64,000 nt of DNA from NCBI RefSeq assembly GCF_000308875.1, contig NZ_BAGL01000062.1:1-64000 (forward strand). Direction: 5' to 3'. The notes under the pieces were generated by a model, which saw only the letters and a list, made by a program, of their open reading frames with translations, was not told where the DNA came from and ran no database searches. The position numbers were made by a program, and so were the translations under genes. How positions within the stretch are numbered: position 1 is the first letter of the stretch; every line of letters starts with the position of its first letter. Of the stretch, positions 27,026 through 35,307 are shown piece after piece. This stretch comes from Nocardia transvalensis NBRC 15921. GTDB lineage: Bacteria; Actinomycetota; Actinomycetes; Mycobacteriales; Mycobacteriaceae.

Positions 27026-28411
27026 TCAGGCATCGCTCAGATGCGCGGCATACTCGGCACAGGCCGCGACGAAACGCGTTGTCGCCCTAGGATTTCCGAC
27101 TGGGTGGGTGTGCAGATACGACGCGTGGACGTTCCCGGTCAGCGCACCCTCCCGCACGGACTCCCCACCAGGCGCACGCCAACCCCACGCCGGGACATCG
27201 CCACCGGCGGCCACCAGCCGGGTGCGATGGAACTCGTGGCCCCGCACCCGTTCCCCCGCCGACCACAGCGGGGAATTCGCCAGCGCCACCGCATCCCGAT
27301 ATCCGAGGGTCAGCCGCGAGCCGAATTCCGCCGTGGCATCGACCACCCCGGCCATGGGATGCCCGTCGAGCGAGCGGGTCAGGTACAGCAGCCCGGCGCA
27401 TTCGGCATGCACCGGCATTCCGCGCCGCGCGCCCTCGGCGACCGCGGTCAGCAGCGGCGTATTGGCCGCCAGTTCCGCCGCGTGCTCCTCCGGAAAACCA
27501 CCCGGAAGAACCAGGCCCGCTGTGCCGGTGGGCAATTCGTCCCGGAGCGGATCGAACACCACGACCTCCGCCCCTGCCGCGTTCAGCAGTTCGCGATGCT
27601 CGGCATAGCCGAAGGTGAACGCCGCGCCCCCGGCCACCGCGATCGCCGGACCGGCCGTGACGCTCGCCTCGACCTCGGCGGCCGGATCCCATGCCGGGCC
27701 GGACGTCCGGGCATCCGCCATCCGCGCGACCGCCGTCAGGTCGATGTGCGCGGACACGAGTTCGGTCATGGCATCGACCGCCGCCTGCGCCGCGCGCCCG
27801 TGCTCCACGGCCGGGATGAGCCCGAGATGCCGTGACGGAACCGATAATTCGGCCATGCGCGGGAGCGCCCCGAGGACCGGCAGGCCCACCCGGTCGCAGG
27901 CCGCGCGCAACACCTCCTCGTGACGTTCGCTGCCGACCCGGTTGAGAATGACGCCCCCGAGCCGGATCTCGCTGTCGAAGGTGGCGAAACCGTGCAGCAG
28001 GGCGGCCAGGCTCTGGCTGTGCCCGCGCGCGTCCACCACCAGCACCACCGGCGCGCCGAGCAGTGCGGCCACCTGCGCGGTCGACCCCTCGGCGACGGCG
28101 GTGACCCGGTTGTCGTCGATCCGGCCGTCGAACAACCCCATGACGCCCTCGACGACCGCCAAATCGCAGTCCCGCGTGCCGTATTCGTACAGCGGCGCCA
28201 CCCGCTCCACCCCGACCAGCACCGGATCGAGATTGCGCCCCGGCCGCCCGGCGGCCAGCCCGTGATATCCGGGATCGATGTAGTCGGGCCCCACCTTGAA
28301 CGGCGCGACCCGATGCCCGGCCCGCCGCAACGCCCCGATCAGCCCCGTCGCGAGAGTGGTCTTGCCGCTCCCCGACGCGGGCGCGGCGATCACGACCGCC
28401 GGGACGCTCAA
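27026..28411 (-). CDS. cobB: Cobyrinate a,c-diamide synthase
   Basis: Amidates the a and c side chains of (hydrogeno)cobyrinate using glutamine and ATP. The 461-residue protein has an N-terminal P-loop (APASGSGKTTLATGL), PFKVGPDYIDPGYH, and a C-terminal glutaminase with Cys338 in VHAECAGLLYL. The start appears to be TTG 28411 (MSVPAVVIAAPASGSGK), with GGGAGAG seven bases upstream. It follows cobO in the same direction, with 34 bases between, as in M. tuberculosis Rv2848c-Rv2849c. Confidence 0.94.
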   Translation of the reverse strand: MSVPAVVIAAPASGSGKTTLATGLIGALRRAGHRVAPFKVGPDYIDPGYHGLAAGRPGRNLDPVLVGVERVAPLYEYGTRDCDLAVVEGVMGLFDGRIDDNRVTAVAEGSTAQVAALLGAPVVLVVDARGHSQSLAALLHGFATFDSEIRLGGVILNRVGSERHEEVLRAACDRVGLPVLGALPRMAELSVPSRHLGLIPAVEHGRAAQAAVDAMTELVSAHIDLTAVARMADARTSGPAWDPAAEVEASVTAGPAIAVAGGAAFTFGYAEHRELLNAAGAEVVVFDPLRDELPTGTAGLVLPGGFPEEHAAELAANTPLLTAVAEGARRGMPVHAECAGLLYLTRSLDGHPMAGVVDATAEFGSRLTLGYRDAVALANSPLWSAGERVRGHEFHRTRLVAAGGDVPAWGWRAPGGESVREGALTGNVHASYLHTHPVGNPRATTRFVAACAEYAAHLSDA

Positions 28412-28445
28412 CGCCGCTCTCCCGCAACGAAATCGGCCCGCGCGC

Positions 28446-29060
28446 TCACCACTCGATTCCCCGCTGTCCCTTGCGACCGGCGTCCATGGGGTGCTTGATC
28501 TTGCTCATCTCGGTGACCAGGTCGGCGGCCTCGACGAGCGCGGGCGGGGCGTCGCGGCCCGTGATCACCACGTGCTGGTTACCAGGGCGGGTGCGCAGGG
28601 TCTCGACCACCTCGTCCACATCGACCCAGCCCCATTTCAGCGGATAGGTGAATTCGTCGAGCACGTAGAAGCGATGCTGTTCGGCGCCGAGGCGGCGGGC
28701 GATCTCCTGCCACCCGGCGAGGGCGGCGGCCGCGTGGTCCTCCTCGCTGCCGGGTTTGCGGGACCACGACCAGCCCTCGCCCATCTTGTGCCATTCCACG
28801 GCGCCGCCCGTCCCGGTCTCGTCGTGCAGGCGGCCGAGGGTGCGAAACGCCGCCTCCTCGCCCACCTTCCACTTCGCGCTCTTGACGAACTGGAACACCG
28901 CGAGGTCGAAGCCCTGGTTCCAGGCCCGCAGCGCCATCCCGAACGCCGCGGTCGACTTGCCCTTCCCCGGGCCGGTGTGCACCGCGAGCACCGGCTGGTT
29001 GCGCCGCTGCCGGGTGGTCAGGCCGTCGTCGGGAATGGTCTCCGGAACGCCCTTGGGCAT
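28446..29060 (-). CDS. cobO: Cob(I)yrinic acid a,c-diamide adenosyltransferase
   Basis: Transfers adenosine from ATP to the reduced corrinoid cobalt. The 204-residue protein has the CobA/CobO-type P-loop (HTGPGKGKSTAAFG), FVKSAKWKVGEE and YVLDEFTYPLKWGW, and ends KIKHPMDAGRKGQRGIEW. ATG 29060 has GGAGGAG about ten bases upstream. It is the first gene of the cobO-cobB unit. The divergent sirtuin starts 91 bases away. No cobalamin riboswitch is visible upstream. Confidence 0.95.
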   Translation of the reverse strand: MPKGVPETIPDDGLTTRQRRNQPVLAVHTGPGKGKSTAAFGMALRAWNQGFDLAVFQFVKSAKWKVGEEAAFRTLGRLHDETGTGGAVEWHKMGEGWSWSRKPGSEEDHAAAALAGWQEIARRLGAEQHRFYVLDEFTYPLKWGWVDVDEVVETLRTRPGNQHVVITGRDAPPALVEAADLVTEMSKIKHPMDAGRKGQRGIEW

Positions 29061-29151
29061 CTGACTGCTCCTCCTCGCCTCTGCACTGCCGCTCCACGGT
29101 GCCACATCGGGACACGCCCGGGTTCTCCCGGACCCCCGTACGCTGGGTGGC

Positions 29152-30009
29152 ATGCCGGAAATCCCGTCACCCAGCGCCGTCACCGCCGCGGACGACGTCG
29201 CGGCGCTGATCGCCGGTCGCCGCGTGGCCGTGCTGACCGGCGCCGGGATCTCCACCGACAGCGGCATCCCCGACTACCGCGGCCCGGACTCCCCGCCGCG
29301 CAACCCGATGACCTATCAGCAGTTCGTGGGCGATTCGGTGTTCCGGCAACGGTATTGGGCCCGCAACCACGTCGGCTGGCGGCGCATGGACGGCGCGCGC
29401 CCCAACTCCGGGCATCGCGCCCTGGCCCGGCTCGAGCGGGCCGGCGTCGTGACCGGCCTGATCACTCAGAACGTCGACCTGCTGCACACCAAGGCGGGCA
29501 GCCGCCGCGTGCTCGACCTGCACGGCACCTACGCCCGGGTGCGCTGTCTGAGCTGCGACGCCCTGATCTCGCGCATGACGCTGGCCGAGCGCCTCGAGGC
29601 CGCGAATCCCGGTTTCGCCGAGGCCGCCGTCACCAGCGGCCTGGAGGTGGCCCCGGACGCCGACGCCGTGGTCACCGAGACGGACAGCTTCCGGATGGTC
29701 GACTGCGACCGCTGCGGCGGCATGCTGAAACCGGACATCGTCTACTTCGGCGAGAACGTCCCCAAGCCCCGCGTGGCCGCCGCCTACGAACTGGTGGAGG
29801 AGGCCGACGTCCTCCTGGTCGCCGGCTCCTCCCTGACCGTCATGTCCGGCCTCCGCTTCGTCCGCCACGCCGTCAAAACGGCCCGCCCGGTCGTCATCAT
29901 CAACCGCGGCCCCACCCGAGGCGACCCCCTCGCCACCCTCACCCTCAACGCAGGCTGCTCCCCCACCCTGACAGCCCTCGCCGACCACCACACCACCCTC
30001 GCCGCCTGA
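29152..30009 (+). CDS. Sir2 family NAD-dependent protein deacetylase
   Basis: A 285-residue sirtuin. The NAD site starts with GAGIS (from Gly30) and continues with TQNVDLLHTKAG. The catalytic His124 is in DLHGTYARV. A zinc site of four Cys is complete (Cys132, Cys135, Cys185, Cys188), and GENVPKPRV and GSSLTVMSG follow. Placement beside cobO may be coincidental; cobT/CobB-type sirtuins have been linked to acyl-CoA synthetase control in other bacteria. The stop is followed by a tandem-repeat region. Confidence 0.92.
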   Translation: MPEIPSPSAVTAADDVAALIAGRRVAVLTGAGISTDSGIPDYRGPDSPPRNPMTYQQFVGDSVFRQRYWARNHVGWRRMDGARPNSGHRALARLERAGVVTGLITQNVDLLHTKAGSRRVLDLHGTYARVRCLSCDALISRMTLAERLEAANPGFAEAAVTSGLEVAPDADAVVTETDSFRMVDCDRCGGMLKPDIVYFGENVPKPRVAAAYELVEEADVLLVAGSSLTVMSGLRFVRHAVKTARPVVIINRGPTRGDPLATLTLNAGCSPTLTALADHHTTLAA

Positions 30010-30109
30010 CCCAGGCCACACTCCCGACCTCCACACCCACCGCACCGCACCGCCCTCGGCACACCGCCCCTCCCCGCGCACCGCACCCCCGGCGCACCAC
30101 CCTCCCTCT

Positions 30110-30421
30110 CAGCGGCCCACACTCTCGCCCGGCGGACCCATACCCTTGCTCGGCGGACCCGCACCCGTGCTCGGCGACCCCACACTCTCACCTGGCGACC
30201 CCACACTCTCACCTGGCGACCCCACACTCTCGCCCGGCAACCCCACACTCTCGCCCGGCAACCCCACACTCTCGCCCGGCAACCCCACACTCTCGCCCGG
30301 CAACCCCACACTCTCGCCCGGCAACCCCACACCCGCGCCTGGCAACCCCACACTCTCGCCCGGCAACCCCACACCCGCGCCCGGCGACCCCACACCCGCG
30401 CTCAGCGGCCCCACACTCTTG
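30110..30421. repeat. Tandem array of about fifteen 21-bp units (copy B array)
   Basis: Units follow the pattern CGGCAACCCCACACTCTCGC plus one base; the four central units are identical and the outer ones diverge. The period of 21 is constant. The last unit runs into the left arm of the palindromic element at 30422 (CACTCTTGTTTCCGGCATGC), and each unit contains CCGGC, as if the outer end of the arm had been amplified. Confidence 0.9.
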
Positions 30422-30503
30422 TTTCCGGCATGCTTTTGGCCGGAAACCACTCACCCTGGCAGTCTTCCGCAGCGGGATTCCGGCCAAAAGCGTGCCGGAA
30501 AAA
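30422..30503. repeat. Palindromic element copy B (paired arms)
   Basis: Left arm from 30422 (TTTCCGGCATGCTTTTGG, continuing CCGGAAA) and right arm 30476-30503 are near-perfect inverted copies, separated by about 28 bases. The 15-unit array abuts the left arm. It lies between the convergent sirtuin and chelatase genes and could serve as a bidirectional terminator. Confidence 0.9.
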
Positions 30504-30547
30504 GGCAAGGCTCGGTGCGCCCGATACAAGGCGGGTTGCCTTGGGCC

Positions 30548-32530
30548 TCAGGCTGCCCTGGGGGTCCCTACCGCGCGTACCGCACCCGCGACCGCGTCCC
30601 CGCTCAGCTCGGACAGTTGCAGGTACGTCGCGCGGAGGTCCTTGGCGAGTTCGGCGGCGAGGCCGAGGCGGATCATGCCGCGCTCGCAGTCGACGACCAC
30701 TCCGGCGACGCCGTCGCGGGCGAGGACGCGGGCGGCGGCGCGGGCGCGCGGGACCGGGTCGGTGCCGCCGGTGGCGCGGCCGTCGGTGAGCAGGACCAGC
30801 ATGGCGCGGCGCTGCGGATCGCGGACACGCTCGCGCCGCACGACCTCGCGGGCCTTCAGAAGTCCCTGTGCCAGTGGGGTTTTGCCGCCGGTGCGCAGGC
30901 CGGACAGCCGGCGCACCGCGATGTCGACCGAGGAGGTCGGCGGCAGCACCAGTTCGGCCTCGCTGCCGCGCACGGTGATCACGGCGACCTTGTCGCGGCG
31001 CTGGTAGGCATCGCGCAGCAGGGCCACCACCGCGCCGGTCACCGCCGACAGCCGGTCGCGGGCCGCCATCGAGCCGGAGGCGTCCACCACGAATACCACC
31101 AGATTGCCTTCGCGCCCTTCGCGATACGCGCCCCGCAGGTCCGCGGCTTCGAGCGCCAGCGGGCCGCCGACGCGTCCGCGCAGGTGCTGGTGGGGTGCGG
31201 CGGCGAAGACGGTGCCGAGAACGTGCAGGCCCGCAGAGGTGTCGGTCGTGGAGCGCACGACGCGGCCGTGGCGGGTCCGCGCCCGCGAGCGGCGTCCCGG
31301 CGCGCCCTCGCCGATTCCCGGGATCTCCCAGCGAGGCGGGCGCGCAACGGAATCGGCGGGCTTCCCGGCATTGCCCTCCGGGGACCGGCCGCCCCCGGGC
31401 GAGTCGGGGCCGCCGTCGGGATCGTCGTCCGGATTCTCCGGTCCGCCGTCCGGATCGTCATCGGGACCGTCGCTCGGACCGGGACCCTCCGATTCGCCTG
31501 TGCCGCCGGAGGATTCGTCGTTCCCGCGGGCGGCCTCCTCCTCGGCCTGCCGCATGGCGTCGTCCAGCTGCTCCTCGCTGATGCCCGGCTCGTCGAACGG
31601 GTCGCGGCGACGGCGATGCGGCAGAGCCAGTTCGGCGGCCACCCGGACATCCTCGGCCGTCACGCGGTCGCTACCGCGCCATGCGGCGTGCGCGGTGGCG
31701 GTGCGGGCCACCACCAGATCGGCGCGCATCCCGTCGACGTCGAAGGAGGCGCACAGCGCGGCGATCCGCCGTAGCTCCACATCGTCGAGGGCGACCGCGC
31801 CGAGGCGTTCGCGCGCGGCGAGGATGCGGTCGGCGACCTCGCGGTCCGCCCCGGCGTACCGGGCGGCGAAACCGGCCGGATCGGCCTCGTAGTCGAGGCG
31901 GCGACGCACCACGGACATCCGCACGTCGACATCGCGGGAGGCGGCCACGTCGACGGTCAGCCCGAAGCGGTCCAGCAACTGCGGCCGCAGCTCGCCTTCC
32001 TCCGGATTCATGGTCCCGACGAGGACGAATCGCGCGGGATGCGAATGCGATACGCCGTCGCGCTCGATATGCACCCGGCCCATGGCCGCGGCGTCGAGCA
32101 GCACGTCCACCAGGTGGTCGTGCAGCAGGTTCACCTCGTCGACGTAGAGCACGCCGTGGTGGGCGGCGGCCAGCAGCCCGGGACGGAAGGCCTGCTCACC
32201 GTCGCGCAGCACCCGCTCCAGATCCAGCGAGCCGACCACCCGGTCCTCGGTCGCGCCGACCGGCAGCTCCACCAGCCGCGCGGGCCGCTCGCCGCGCTCG
32301 TCCACCACGGGCGGCAGCAGCTGGGCCAGCGCCCGCACGACCGTCGACTTCGCGGTCCCCTTCTCCCCGCGCACCAGCACCCCGCCGATACCCGGATGCA
32401 CCGCGCACAGGATCAACCCCAGCTGCAGCCGCTCCTGCCCCACGACTGCCGAGAACGGAAAACCGGCCTCCCCGTCGCCCGCCGCCGCGGCCTCGGAACG
32501 CTGGATCACGCTGGTTCGGGATTCGCCCAC
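30548..32530 (-). CDS. Magnesium/cobalt chelatase-like AAA ATPase with VWA domain
   Basis: A 660-residue fusion of the ChlI/BchI-type AAA+ module (Walker A GEKGTAKST, Walker B VLYVDEVNLLHD, sensor FVLVGTMNPEEGELRPQL) and a C-terminal ChlD-type von Willebrand A domain with the MIDAS motif DASGSMAA. An acidic, Pro/Gly-rich linker joins them. It corresponds to Rv2850c next to cobO. The likely role is the ATPase partner for a CobN-type cobaltochelatase, though no cobN is in this window. GTG 32530 is chosen; the frame continues upstream into a palindromic repeat and is not conserved there. Confidence 0.9.
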   Translation of the reverse strand: MGESRTSVIQRSEAAAAGDGEAGFPFSAVVGQERLQLGLILCAVHPGIGGVLVRGEKGTAKSTVVRALAQLLPPVVDERGERPARLVELPVGATEDRVVGSLDLERVLRDGEQAFRPGLLAAAHHGVLYVDEVNLLHDHLVDVLLDAAAMGRVHIERDGVSHSHPARFVLVGTMNPEEGELRPQLLDRFGLTVDVAASRDVDVRMSVVRRRLDYEADPAGFAARYAGADREVADRILAARERLGAVALDDVELRRIAALCASFDVDGMRADLVVARTATAHAAWRGSDRVTAEDVRVAAELALPHRRRRDPFDEPGISEEQLDDAMRQAEEEAARGNDESSGGTGESEGPGPSDGPDDDPDGGPENPDDDPDGGPDSPGGGRSPEGNAGKPADSVARPPRWEIPGIGEGAPGRRSRARTRHGRVVRSTTDTSAGLHVLGTVFAAAPHQHLRGRVGGPLALEAADLRGAYREGREGNLVVFVVDASGSMAARDRLSAVTGAVVALLRDAYQRRDKVAVITVRGSEAELVLPPTSSVDIAVRRLSGLRTGGKTPLAQGLLKAREVVRRERVRDPQRRAMLVLLTDGRATGGTDPVPRARAAARVLARDGVAGVVVDCERGMIRLGLAAELAKDLRATYLQLSELSGDAVAGAVRAVGTPRAA

Positions 32531-32814
32531 GGCCCCAACTCTAGGCCCGCCCCCGGCAACCCCCACCCCCACCCTTCTGTGACCAACCGCACCCACACAA
32601 CTCTTCGCAAGAGAGTTCCCGGCCAAAAGCATGCCGGAAACTACGAGGGCAAACGCACTCTCCATCAAACTACGAGGGCAAACGCACTCTCCATCAAACT
32701 ACGAGGGCAAACGCACTCTCCGTCAAACTACGACGGCAAACGCACTCTCCATCACTTCCCGGCATGCTTTTGGCCGGGAACCCCGCACACCACCCGACCA
32801 AATAGGGTGGGCCG
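32531..32814. other. Gene-free repeat region upstream of chelatase and EI24 genes
   Basis: This 284-base divergent gap holds element copy C with its enclosed array. Any promoters must lie in its outer edges (32531-32614 or 32782-32814); I see no clear boxes. Confidence 0.6.
32615..32781. repeat. Palindromic element copy C enclosing a 4 x 29-bp array
   Basis: Arm 1 (32615-32639, GGCCAAAAGCATGCCGG) and arm 2 (32756-32781, CCGGCATGCTTTTGGCCGG) are inverted copies. Between them, 32638-32753, sit four directly repeated 29-bp units (core CTACGAGGGCAAACGCACTC) with only two substitutions. Both arms face the array with their CCGGCATGC ends. There are no unique spacers, so it is not CRISPR. Confidence 0.92.
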
Positions 32815-32861
32815 GTGCGTGATCTGGCGAGCGGGTTCGGTTACCTCGTGCGTGGGCAGAG

Positions 32862-33608
32862 GTGGGTGGGGAGTCATCGGCGATCGCTGGGCTGGGCCTG
32901 GTGCCCGGGCTCATCGCCCTGGTGCTGTATCTGGCGGCGCTGATCGCGCTGGTCGTCTTCGCCGGGGACATCGTCGGCGCGGCCACGCCGTTTGCCGATA
33001 CCTGGGACTCGCCGTGGCCGGGGTTGCTGCGCGGTTTCCTGGCGGTGCTGCTGGTGGTGCTGGGCCTGCTGCTGTCGGTGCTGACCTTCACCGCGGTGAC
33101 GCTGGCCATCGGCCAGCCGTTCTACGAGAACCTGTCCGAGCAGGTGGACCGGTCGGAATCACCCGACGGCACCGCACCCGAATCCGGGCTGCCGTTCTGG
33201 CGCGAGCTGTGGATCTCGGTGCGCGACAGCCTGCGGATCCTGGTGCGCGCGGCGTTCTGGGGCATCCTGCTGTTCGCCGCCGGATTCCTGCCCGTGGTCG
33301 GCCAGACGGTCGTCCCCGTCCTCGCCCTCTGCGTCACCGGCTACTTCCTCACCCAGGAACTCGCCTCCATCGCCCTGGCCCGCCGCGGCCTCCACCTCCG
33401 CGACCAGCTCGCTCTGCTGCGCTCCCGCCGAATGCTGGTGTGGGGCTTCGGAATCCCCCTCGCCGCCGTCTTCCTGATCCCCTTCGTAGCCGTCCTCCTC
33501 ATGCCCGGCGCGGTGGCGGGCGCAACCCTCCTGGCCCGCGACCTCACCGAGGATCCCGGCCAAAAGCATGCCGGGAAAGGAGTGAAGACCATGCCGGGGA
33601 ACGAGTGA
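32862..33608 (+). CDS. EI24 domain membrane protein, probably frameshifted near its N-terminus
   Basis: A 248-residue membrane protein of the EI24/CysZ-like family (LVPGLIALVLYLAALIALVV, then TLAIGQPFYENLSEQVD and four further hydrophobic segments). Homologues begin with VRDLASGFGYLVRGQRWVGS; that sequence is encoded from GTG 32815 but in another frame. The two frames meet near 32890-32900, where one missing base would rejoin them. So either the gene is broken, or the base is a sequencing error, or translation starts at GTG 32862. The last 18 residues (from DPGQKHAGKG) come from palindromic element copy D and its array, and the stop lies inside the array. Confidence 0.75.
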   Translation: MGGESSAIAGLGLVPGLIALVLYLAALIALVVFAGDIVGAATPFADTWDSPWPGLLRGFLAVLLVVLGLLLSVLTFTAVTLAIGQPFYENLSEQVDRSESPDGTAPESGLPFWRELWISVRDSLRILVRAAFWGILLFAAGFLPVVGQTVVPVLALCVTGYFLTQELASIALARRGLHLRDQLALLRSRRMLVWGFGIPLAAVFLIPFVAVLLMPGAVAGATLLARDLTEDPGQKHAGKGVKTMPGNE

Positions 33609-33669
33609 AGACGACCCCGGGAACGAATGAAGACCACCCCGGGAACGAATGAAGACCACGCCGGGAAAC
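33552..33669. repeat. Palindromic element copy D (single arm) with 22-23-bp array
   Basis: A single arm (33552-33578, GGCCAAAAGCATGCCGGG) is followed directly by four units starting at 33571, 33594, 33617 and 33639 (23, 23, 22, 22 bases), each beginning CCGGG and containing GAAGAC. The EI24 stop codon is in the second unit. The array again lies on the CCGGCATGC side of the arm. Confidence 0.88.
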
Positions 33670-33691
33670 GGGTAGGAAGCGCGGGGCGGGC

Positions 33692-34057
33692 TCAGGCCCC
33701 CAGGGCGGCGGGCTCGTCGGGGTCTACGGCGTCGACGAGTTCGTCCCAGTGCTCCGCGGCCCAGTCGCAGATCGCGCGTAGGGGTTCGAGCATGCTGCGG
33801 CCGAGGGGGGTGAGGTCGTAGGTGACCTGGCGGCCTTCGACGGAGCGGGTGACCAGGCCGAGGCGTTCGAGGGTGCGCAGAGACTGGGTCATGACCTTGG
33901 GGGTGATGCGCGCCAACGGGATTCGCAGTTCGGAGTACCGGCGGGGGCCGTCGGACAGGCAGGCCACGATCAGCGCGCCCCATTTGTCGCCGATACGGAT
34001 CGGGGACAGGCCGGACGGGCACAGTTCGTCGAACATCCCTGGATCGAGCTGACGCAT
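33692..34057 (-). CDS. HxlR family transcriptional regulator
   Basis: A 121-residue winged-helix regulator. The HxlR signature CPSGLSPIRIGDKWGALIVA is followed by RYSELRIPLARITPKVMTQS and RSVEGRQVTYDLTPLG (wing). The usual N-terminal Cys near the IGDKW motif is present (CPSG), and HxlR proteins often sense electrophiles or redox changes through it. It is divergent from the NAD(P)-binding protein gene at 34123, the expected target. Confidence 0.92.
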   Translation of the reverse strand: MRQLDPGMFDELCPSGLSPIRIGDKWGALIVACLSDGPRRYSELRIPLARITPKVMTQSLRTLERLGLVTRSVEGRQVTYDLTPLGRSMLEPLRAICDWAAEHWDELVDAVDPDEPAALGA

Positions 34058-34122
34058 TCCCCCAGCGTAGCGAGCCGCGAGGTATCCGAATGGAAACCAT
34101 GGCCCCCGCTACCGTCGCCGCC

Positions 34123-34743
34123 ATGGCACACATCATCGTTTTCGGAGCAGGCGGCCGCGCGGGGCGCACCATCGCGGCGGAGGCGCACTCGCGCGGCCAC
34201 AGCGTCACCCGCGTGGTGCGCGACCCGTCCCGGCATCCGGACCTCGACGCGACCGCCGGCGACGTCACCGACGCCGCCCGGATCGCGGAACTGGCCGCGG
34301 GCCACGACGTCGCGGTCCACGCCGCCGCCACCCTCGACACTCCCGCGGGCGAGTTCTTCCCCGCGGCCGCGCGGGCCCTGCTCACCGGCCTCGCCAGCGC
34401 GGGCGTCCCCCGGCTCGTCGCCATCGGCCTGGCCACCAGCCTGCCCGTCGCCGACGGCGTACTCCTGCGCGACACCGTGGACCTCCCCGCCGAACACCGG
34501 GACTTCCTCCTCGGCCACGGAGCGGGAACCGACGCCCTGCAATCCGCCGACACCGCCATCGACTGGACCATCGTGGCCCCCGCGGGCGACTTCGACCACA
34601 CCGGCGACCCCGTGGGCCGCTACCGCACCGCCCTGGGCGATATGAGCGCCCGCATCACCTACCCGGATTTCGCCCGCGCGGTGGTGGACGAGATCGACCA
34701 CCCGGCCCACTCGCGCACCTTCTACGCGGTCACAGGCGGGTAA
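34123..34743 (+). CDS. NAD(P)H-binding SDR-like oxidoreductase
   Basis: A 206-residue atypical short-chain dehydrogenase. It has the Rossmann motif IIVFGAGGRAGRTIAAEA, GDVTDAARIAELAAGHDVAV and WTIVAPAGDFDHTG, as in NAD(P)H-binding proteins of the NmrA/YwnB type. No YxxxK catalytic pair is obvious. ATG 34123 gives the Rossmann strand at the N-terminus. It lies 65 bases from the divergent hxlR gene, a common pair in actinobacteria for stress-induced reductases. Confidence 0.87.
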   Translation: MAHIIVFGAGGRAGRTIAAEAHSRGHSVTRVVRDPSRHPDLDATAGDVTDAARIAELAAGHDVAVHAAATLDTPAGEFFPAAARALLTGLASAGVPRLVAIGLATSLPVADGVLLRDTVDLPAEHRDFLLGHGAGTDALQSADTAIDWTIVAPAGDFDHTGDPVGRYRTALGDMSARITYPDFARAVVDEIDHPAHSRTFYAVTGG

Positions 34744-34798
34744 GAGTCTGCGCACCGACGGACACCGCCGGGCGCGGCACAGGATCCTCACATGACAA

Positions 34799-34826
34799 GT
34801 CCCGCAACCGTTCCCGGTTGCGGGAC
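34799..34826. terminator. Bidirectional terminator hairpin
   Basis: GTCCCGCAACC (34799-34809) and GGTTGCGGGAC (34816-34826) form a perfect 11-bp stem with a 6-base loop. It lies between the convergent oxidoreductase and ElaA-type genes. Confidence 0.82.
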
Positions 34827-34836
34827 ATCCGGATTG

Positions 34837-35286
34837 TCAGCCGCGCCGCATCGGGATGTGCGGGATGCCGTCCTCGATGTACTCCTCGCCGTCGGTCTTG
34901 AAACCGTGCTTGGTATACATGTCGACCAGGTAGGTCTGGGCATTCAAACGCACTGTGGCCGAACCGGTCTCGGCCAGCGCCGCCCGCAGCAGCCGCGTGG
35001 TGTAGCCGTGTCCGCGGGCGGCCGGGGTGGTGCACAACCGGCCGATGCGGAAGGACTTCACGCCCGCGTCGTGCTCCTCCAGCAGCCGCAGGGTGCTGAT
35101 GACCTCACCCTCGTCGTCGAGCCAGAAGTGCCGCGTCTCGGCACCCAGGTCGAGACCGTCCAGCTCCGGGTACGCGCATTTCTGCTCGACGACGAAGACC
35201 GCGACGCGAAGCTGCAACAGCTTGTACAGGGTCGCGGTGTCCAGATCCGCCGCCCACGACCGTTTGAGCGCAACCGTTGACATCAT
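34837..35286 (-). CDS. GNAT family N-acetyltransferase (ElaA type)
   Basis: A 149-residue acetyltransferase. ElaA-type features are LYKLLQLRVAVFVVEQKCAY, DLGAETRHFWL and the acetyl-CoA loop IGRLCTTPAARGHGYTTRLL. The substrate is unknown. The start is ATG 35286 or the next codon, 35283. Position beside mqo matches Rv2851c of M. tuberculosis, and 21 bases separate it from mqo on the same strand, so they probably form an operon. Confidence 0.9.
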   Translation of the reverse strand: MMSTVALKRSWAADLDTATLYKLLQLRVAVFVVEQKCAYPELDGLDLGAETRHFWLDDEGEVISTLRLLEEHDAGVKSFRIGRLCTTPAARGHGYTTRLLRAALAETGSATVRLNAQTYLVDMYTKHGFKTDGEEYIEDGIPHIPMRRG

Positions 35287-35307
35287 CGCGTCTTGCTATC
35301 ACATCGA

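Larger units (their letters stand above)
30010..30547. other. Gene-free repeat region between sirtuin and chelatase genes
   Basis: About 540 bases without a gene. The first 100 are C-rich with no clear structure. A 21-bp tandem array (30110-30421) and a paired palindromic element (30422-30503) fill the rest. Open frames on both strands are by-products of the repeat (the heptapeptides LSPGNPT or ESVGLPG). Confidence 0.8.

Noticed and set aside
28412..29151. Cobalamin riboswitch near the cob genes
   Set aside because: The gaps around cobB and cobO are short (34 and 91 bases) and lack the B12-box-like sequence.
30109..30529. Open frames on both strands encoding heptapeptide repeats
   Set aside because: They follow from a 21-bp period without stop codons; no start site, no family similarity and the frames begin inside the palindromic arm.
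32531..32668. In-frame extension of the chelatase gene through the repeat (start near 32668)
   Set aside because: The sequence comes from element copy C and C-rich spacer; GTG 32530 fits the family N-terminus.
32638..32753. Four regular 29-bp repeats, a length seen in CRISPR repeats
   Set aside because: The units are directly adjacent with no spacers, and no cas genes are present.
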